From Eubacterium sp. (GTDB lineage: Bacteria; Bacillota_A; Clostridia; Peptostreptococcales; Anaerovoracaceae): a stretch of 9,328 bases of DNA. Made by a program: the position numbers and the translations under genes. This document shows, piece after piece, positions 7,361 through 9,328 of the stretch. The stretch lies in the NCBI GenBank assembly GCA_017425345.1, contig JAFOML010000003.1, forward strand, positions 1 through 9,328, in the 5' to 3' direction. Positions within the stretch are counted from its first letter, which is position 1, and every line of letters starts with the position of its first letter. The notes beneath the pieces were generated by a model, which saw nothing but the letters and a program-made list of their open reading frames with translations, had not been told where the DNA came from and ran no database searches.

Positions 7361-7395
7361 GTTCAGCGCGCCTCTTGCGGACGCAATTGCTGAAC
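7361..7395 (-). repeat. Inverted repeat in the marR leader (possible stem-loop)
   Basis: GTTCAGC (7361-7367) and GCTGAAC (7389-7395) are a perfect 7-bp inverted repeat around 21 nt. On the minus strand the interior also holds TTGCG-TC-CGCAA. It lies in the predicted untranslated leader of the exporter operon, between the promoter and the ribosome binding site. It may fold in RNA or be a second regulator site; nothing shows which. Confidence 0.4.
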
Positions 7396-7400
7396 AATGT

Positions 7401-7425
7401 TAATTATTTCAATCGGAAATTATTA
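7401..7425. promoter_or_regulatory. Candidate MarR operator overlapping the -10 box
   Basis: TAATTATTTC (7401-7410) and GAAATTATTA (7416-7425) form an inverted repeat matching at 9 of 10 positions around the 5-nt centre AATCG. It covers most of the marR -10 box (7422-7427) and the expected transcription start. Size, symmetry and position fit a MarR dimer site for self-repression. The assignment is inferred from location only. Confidence 0.6.
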
Positions 7426-7450
7426 TAGAGTGCGTGACTTCAAAAGTCAA
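7422..7450 (-). promoter_or_regulatory. Near-consensus sigma-A promoter of the marR-ABC operon
   Basis: On the minus strand TTGACT (7445-7450) and TATAAT (7422-7427) are separated by exactly 17 nt, one base off consensus overall. Such a strong promoter would need a repressor to keep the exporter operon off, in line with the overlapping inverted repeat. Confidence 0.85.
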
Positions 7451-7522
7451 TCGTGGAGTTGCCGGCGCCATGCTCGACGTTGTGCTCGGCTAGGTGTTTT
7501 CCCCTTGAGCAAAATCTACTTC

Positions 7523-7528
7523 TATAAT
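7523..7528 (+). promoter_or_regulatory. Possible -10 box for the YgjV-like gene
   Basis: A perfect TATAAT lies 29 nt before ATG 7558 on the plus strand. No good -35 box stands at 16-18 nt; the nearby TTGAGC (7505-7510) is only 12 nt away, too close. The call is tentative. The gene is divergent from marR. Confidence 0.45.
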
Positions 7529-7542
7529 AAAATAAACCCATC

Positions 7543-7548
7543 AGGAGG
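7543..7548 (+). promoter_or_regulatory. Ribosome binding site that sets the YgjV-like start
   Basis: AGGAGG here directly touches an in-frame ATG at 7549, which is too close to be used. It is 9 nt from the ATG at 7558, making that the likely start. Confidence 0.7.
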
Positions 7549-7557
7549 ATGGGCTCA

Positions 7558-8103
7558 ATGAACGCACATGATATCTTAGTACAATTGATTGGAGTCGGCG
7601 GACTGCTGTGCTTTTTGCTGTCGTATCAGGTGAAGAGCAACCGGAGTCTTTTTCTGGCGCAGAGCGCCGGAATCGTCCTGTTCGTGATCCAGTTCGTGTT
7701 CCTCGGCGCATACAGCGGCTGCCTCAATCTGATGCTTGGGGTGGTGCGGAATCTGACCGTTTTAAAATACAATGAATGGGCATGGGTCCGGAAGAAGATC
7801 GTTCCGATCATCTTTATCGTCGGATTCGCGGCAGTAACAGTCTATACCTGGAACGGCTGGACCAGCCTGTTTCCGTTCGCCGGAATGGCCTCCTGCACGA
7901 TCGCCTTCTGGACCAACAATGCGCTGAACATCCGCAAGGCGAATCTCTTCATCGCAAGTCCCGCCTGGATCGTCTACGACGTGATCTTCCATTCTTGGGC
8001 AGGCGTGATGAACGAACTCGTTACGATCTTTTCGATCCTGCTTTCCATCTGGCGGTTCGGCTGGAAAAACCTCGGCGATCCGAATTCGGGCTTTGGGGAC
8101 TGA
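7558..8103 (+). CDS. YgjV family inner membrane protein
   Basis: The 181-residue protein is hydrophobic throughout, with about six short membrane segments (near 6-22, 34-50, 54-69, 80-98, 103-120 and 131-164). It resembles the YgjV (Imp-YgjV, PF10688-type) family: a GLLCFLLSYQ.KS motif at 15-27 with a following polar turn, N57-L-N-L-G-V-V-R-N at about 57-65, and a compact helix pair near the C-terminus. No biochemical role is known to me for this family. The start at 7558 is chosen over 7549 because of ribosome binding site spacing. It is transcribed away from marR, so a shared control region is possible but not shown. Its stop lies 21 nt from the stop of the convergent gene. Confidence 0.75.
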   Translation: MNAHDILVQLIGVGGLLCFLLSYQVKSNRSLFLAQSAGIVLFVIQFVFLGAYSGCLNLMLGVVRNLTVLKYNEWAWVRKKIVPIIFIVGFAAVTVYTWNGWTSLFPFAGMASCTIAFWTNNALNIRKANLFIASPAWIVYDVIFHSWAGVMNELVTIFSILLSIWRFGWKNLGDPNSGFGD

Positions 8104-8124
8104 GTGCCTGCGGTGCGCGCTGGC

Positions 8125-8532
8125 TCAGCCCCTCTGTCGGTAATCCTCCATCAGCCATTTCGCCGTGCTTTCCGGAAGCTCGCTCAGCAAAAGGCGGCGC
8201 CCCGGCGCCGGCGTATAGCTGGCAAGGAGCAGTTCGCCCAGCTCCTGCTGCATGGTGTCGTCCTCCAGGATGACTTCCTCGTTTGCAGTGCGGCGCATGA
8301 CGATGCAGTGGAGATCATAGCGTTCGGTAAGGTACAGGACCTCGTATGTTCCGCGGTAGACAGGTTTCCCGGAGGATTCGTCGAATTTCCGCAGGATCTG
8401 TGTCCCGTCCAGTTCGTCCATCTGGTAGAAGATGTCCGGGGAATCCATGGAAGGGTCGAAGATCCGCATCACGGCATGTTTCAGCGGATCGGGCTTCTTC
8501 CAGAGGGCGTCGATGTGATCTAAAAAGCTCAT
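8125..8532 (-). CDS. Hypothetical protein, 135 residues (unknown)
   Basis: I do not recognise this protein. It is soluble-looking, with no signal peptide or membrane helix, and net acidic. The N-terminal half has short aromatic/acidic elements (FLDHIDALW, then IFDPSMD and FYQMDELDG). A beta-rich middle follows (YRGTYEVLYLTERYDLHCIVMRR, described here as residues 59-81), then a helical stretch (94-105) and a C-terminal helix near 119-132. The start is ATG 8532, with AAAGGAGG 7 nt upstream; a longer in-frame extension to 8616 runs into the upstream gene and lacks a ribosome binding site, so it is rejected. It starts 13 nt after the stop of the 140-residue gene, so the two form an operon. Confidence 0.75.
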   Translation of the reverse strand: MSFLDHIDALWKKPDPLKHAVMRIFDPSMDSPDIFYQMDELDGTQILRKFDESSGKPVYRGTYEVLYLTERYDLHCIVMRRTANEEVILEDDTMQQELGELLLASYTPAPGRRLLLSELPESTAKWLMEDYRQRG

Positions 8533-8545
8533 TGCGCGTCCTCCT

Positions 8546-8968
8546 TTACTCGTCAATATGCTTACCGGTTTGGGCCTCCGCCAGCGCAGCGGCAGAATCC
8601 TCATCTGCGTGGGCAAGATCTGCCAGGAACTGCAGCAGCCGGGCTTCTGCCATATCCTCGTGCTCGCGGATGCCGGCGAAAAGCTCTTCGTAAGTGCCGT
8701 TGCCCAGGTCGATGCCTTCCAAGCTGAAGATCGTGTGCTGGCTTACATAGTACATGAAGTCCGCGTCCTCATAATCGACCCCGCACAGCTTATCAAAGAT
8801 TTCTTCAAAGGATTCGATGAACATGATGCGGCCGCAGGTGTCCACCAGATTCAGCCAGCGTTCGTGCCAGCCGTCTTTATACTTCACGGAAACGACGGTC
8901 CCGGCCGGGATCAGCTCGTCCGGAGACGCGGTCTGTCCGCGTTTCACTGTTTCGATCAGATATCTCAT
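8546..8968 (-). CDS. Hypothetical acidic protein, 140 residues (unknown)
   Basis: I do not recognise this protein. It appears cytoplasmic and strongly acidic. An N-terminal beta-rich part (1-52: YLIETVKRG, GTVVSVKYKDGW, GRIMFIESF) resembles a small barrel or PilZ/SH3-like fold in pattern only. Residues 53-100 are mixed (FEEIFDKLCGVDYED, then a YYVSQHTIFSLEGIDLG element), and 100-135 is an acidic Ala-rich helix. AGGAGG lies 6 nt before ATG 8968, a good start. It is the first gene of a two-gene unit with the 135-residue protein 13 nt downstream. The pairing of two small unknowns suggests a joint role, such as subunits or effector and partner, but nothing visible identifies it. Confidence 0.78.
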   Translation of the reverse strand: MRYLIETVKRGQTASPDELIPAGTVVSVKYKDGWHERWLNLVDTCGRIMFIESFEEIFDKLCGVDYEDADFMYYVSQHTIFSLEGIDLGNGTYEELFAGIREHEDMAEARLLQFLADLAHADEDSAAALAEAQTGKHIDE

Positions 8969-9000
8969 GAGTTCCCTCCTATCATATTAATTGCACTATT

Positions 9001-9029
9001 ATCTTACCACACCCCGGGGAGTACTTCCA
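9001..9029 (-). promoter_or_regulatory. Possible extended -10 promoter for the 140/135-residue gene pair
   Basis: On the minus strand TGGTAAGAT (9001-9009) fits an extended -10 (TGnTAnnnT). The -35 position 17 nt upstream (9024-9029) reads TGGAAG, a weak match. It is 33 nt from the start codon. Plausible but unproven. Confidence 0.45.
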
Positions 9030-9031
9030 GC

Positions 9032-9053
9032 GATGCGTTTTGCGCAGCGCATC
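9032..9053. repeat. Small inverted repeat in the divergent intergenic region
   Basis: GATGCG (9032-9037) and CGCATC (9048-9053) form a perfect 6-bp inverted repeat around a 10-nt centre containing TGCGCA. It lies in the 211-nt region between divergent starts at 8968 and 9180. It could be a regulator site or chance; there is no T-run to make it a terminator. Confidence 0.35.
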
Positions 9054-9096
9054 TGCATTGATCGTTCCAGGCATGCGCAGTTTTAGCTGGACGGAA

Positions 9097-9102
9097 AGGA
9101 GG
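9097..9102 (+). promoter_or_regulatory. Strong but mis-spaced Shine-Dalgarno-like element
   Basis: AGGAGG stands only 2 nt before an in-frame ATG at 9105, too close for efficient use. The frame from 9105 is open into the exported protein beginning at 9180, so 9105 or 9138 would add a 25- or 14-residue N-terminal extension. A TATAGT at 9111-9116 is an alternative reading of this region as a promoter. Confidence 0.35.
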
Positions 9103-9179
9103 AAATGCCTTATAGTTTTAATAGATGGATATTTCCGATGACTTATGTGACAGTTCCTGTAAGAGTGAGGTTTGCTATT

Positions 9180-9328
9180 ATGAAGAGACTTGGACTGATC
9201 TGTGTTTTGCTTATTGCCCTGTTTTTGGCCGGTGGAGAAACGGTATTCGCGGATGACAGTGCGATAGACGGCTATACTTCGATTACCTACAGCTATCCGG
9301 ATTCCAGCTCGGGGTTCCTCTATAAGGA
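9180..9328 (+). CDS. Exported protein of unknown function (partial, 3' cut by window)
   Basis: Forty-nine codons are visible before the window ends. From ATG 9180 the protein opens as a classic signal peptide: MKRLG, a hydrophobic core (LICVLLIALFLAG), and a likely cut after VFA near residue 23. The mature region is polar and Ser/Tyr-rich (DDSAIDGYTSITYSYPDSSS). I cannot assign a family from this much. GTGAGG at 9165-9170 gives a 9-nt spacing to 9180 but is a weaker ribosome binding site than others here. In-frame ATGs at 9105 and 9138 would bury the signal peptide behind a longer N-terminus, so I prefer 9180. It is divergent from the 8968 gene. Confidence 0.65.
   Translation, partial: MKRLGLICVLLIALFLAGGETVFADDSAIDGYTSITYSYPDSSSGFLYK

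Noticed and set aside
7451..7522. GC-rich stretch with GCCGGCGCC between the marR promoter and the YgjV-like gene
   Set aside because: The small palindrome is typical of GC-rich sequence; no open frame, RNA motif or repeat could be supported here.
8100..8128. Hairpin-like CTGAG...CTCAG spanning both convergent stop codons
   Set aside because: The stem is short and bulged with no T-run on either side, so I do not call a terminator between the YgjV-like gene and the 135-residue gene.
8533..8616. 28-residue N-terminal extension of the 135-residue hypothetical protein
   Set aside because: It overlaps the end of the upstream gene and has no ribosome binding site, whereas ATG 8532 has AAAGGAGG at 7 nt.
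1..9328. CRISPR array, insertion sequence, tRNA/rRNA, riboswitch or attachment site
   Set aside because: I read for spaced direct repeats, transposase or integrase motifs and tRNA-like cloverleaf sequence on both strands and found none.

Overview
The window looks like chromosomal DNA of a fairly GC-rich Firmicute, probably in the Clostridia (Lachnospiraceae-like). This is an inference from strong AGGAGG-type ribosome binding sites, sigma-A type promoters, a TTG start, a secreted cell-wall-binding-repeat protein, a Cytidylate_kin2 protein and a TM287/288-like ABC pair. I see no mobile element, tRNA, rRNA or CRISPR array.

Layout. Bases 1-1845 (+) hold the end of an aspartate kinase, a DUF554 membrane protein and a secreted protein with cell-wall-binding repeats and a C-terminal transglutaminase-like domain. 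The genes are 20-24 nt apart, so they may be co-transcribed. A long hairpin (1873-1914) with a T-rich side on each strand separates this block from a convergent minus-strand pair: a cytidylate kinase-like protein and, 18 nt downstream, a 71-residue single-pass membrane protein with an acidic Trp-rich tail. That pair has its own TATAAT promoter.

Bases 2915-7341 (-) are a tight three-gene operon: a MarR-type regulator (TTG start), a 703-residue ABC exporter half and a 616-residue partner half. Junctions are a 4-nt overlap and a directly abutting stop/start. A near-consensus promoter (TTGACT-17-TATAAT) precedes marR and its -10 box is covered by a 10-bp inverted repeat, the likely autoregulatory operator. 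The two halves have complementary defects that place one degenerate ATP site in the heterodimer.

Divergent from marR is a YgjV-like membrane protein (7558-8103, +). It converges on a minus-strand pair of small unrecognised acidic proteins (8125-8532 and 8546-8968). The right edge (9180 on, +) is the start of another exported protein, cut by the window.

The best-supported functional unit is the MarR-regulated heterodimeric exporter, with an unusually large extracellular insertion in one half. The least explained items are the Trp-pentad small membrane protein beside the kinase, and the two-gene unknown operon at 8125-8968. I did not find convincing evidence of a wholly new defence or mobile system.
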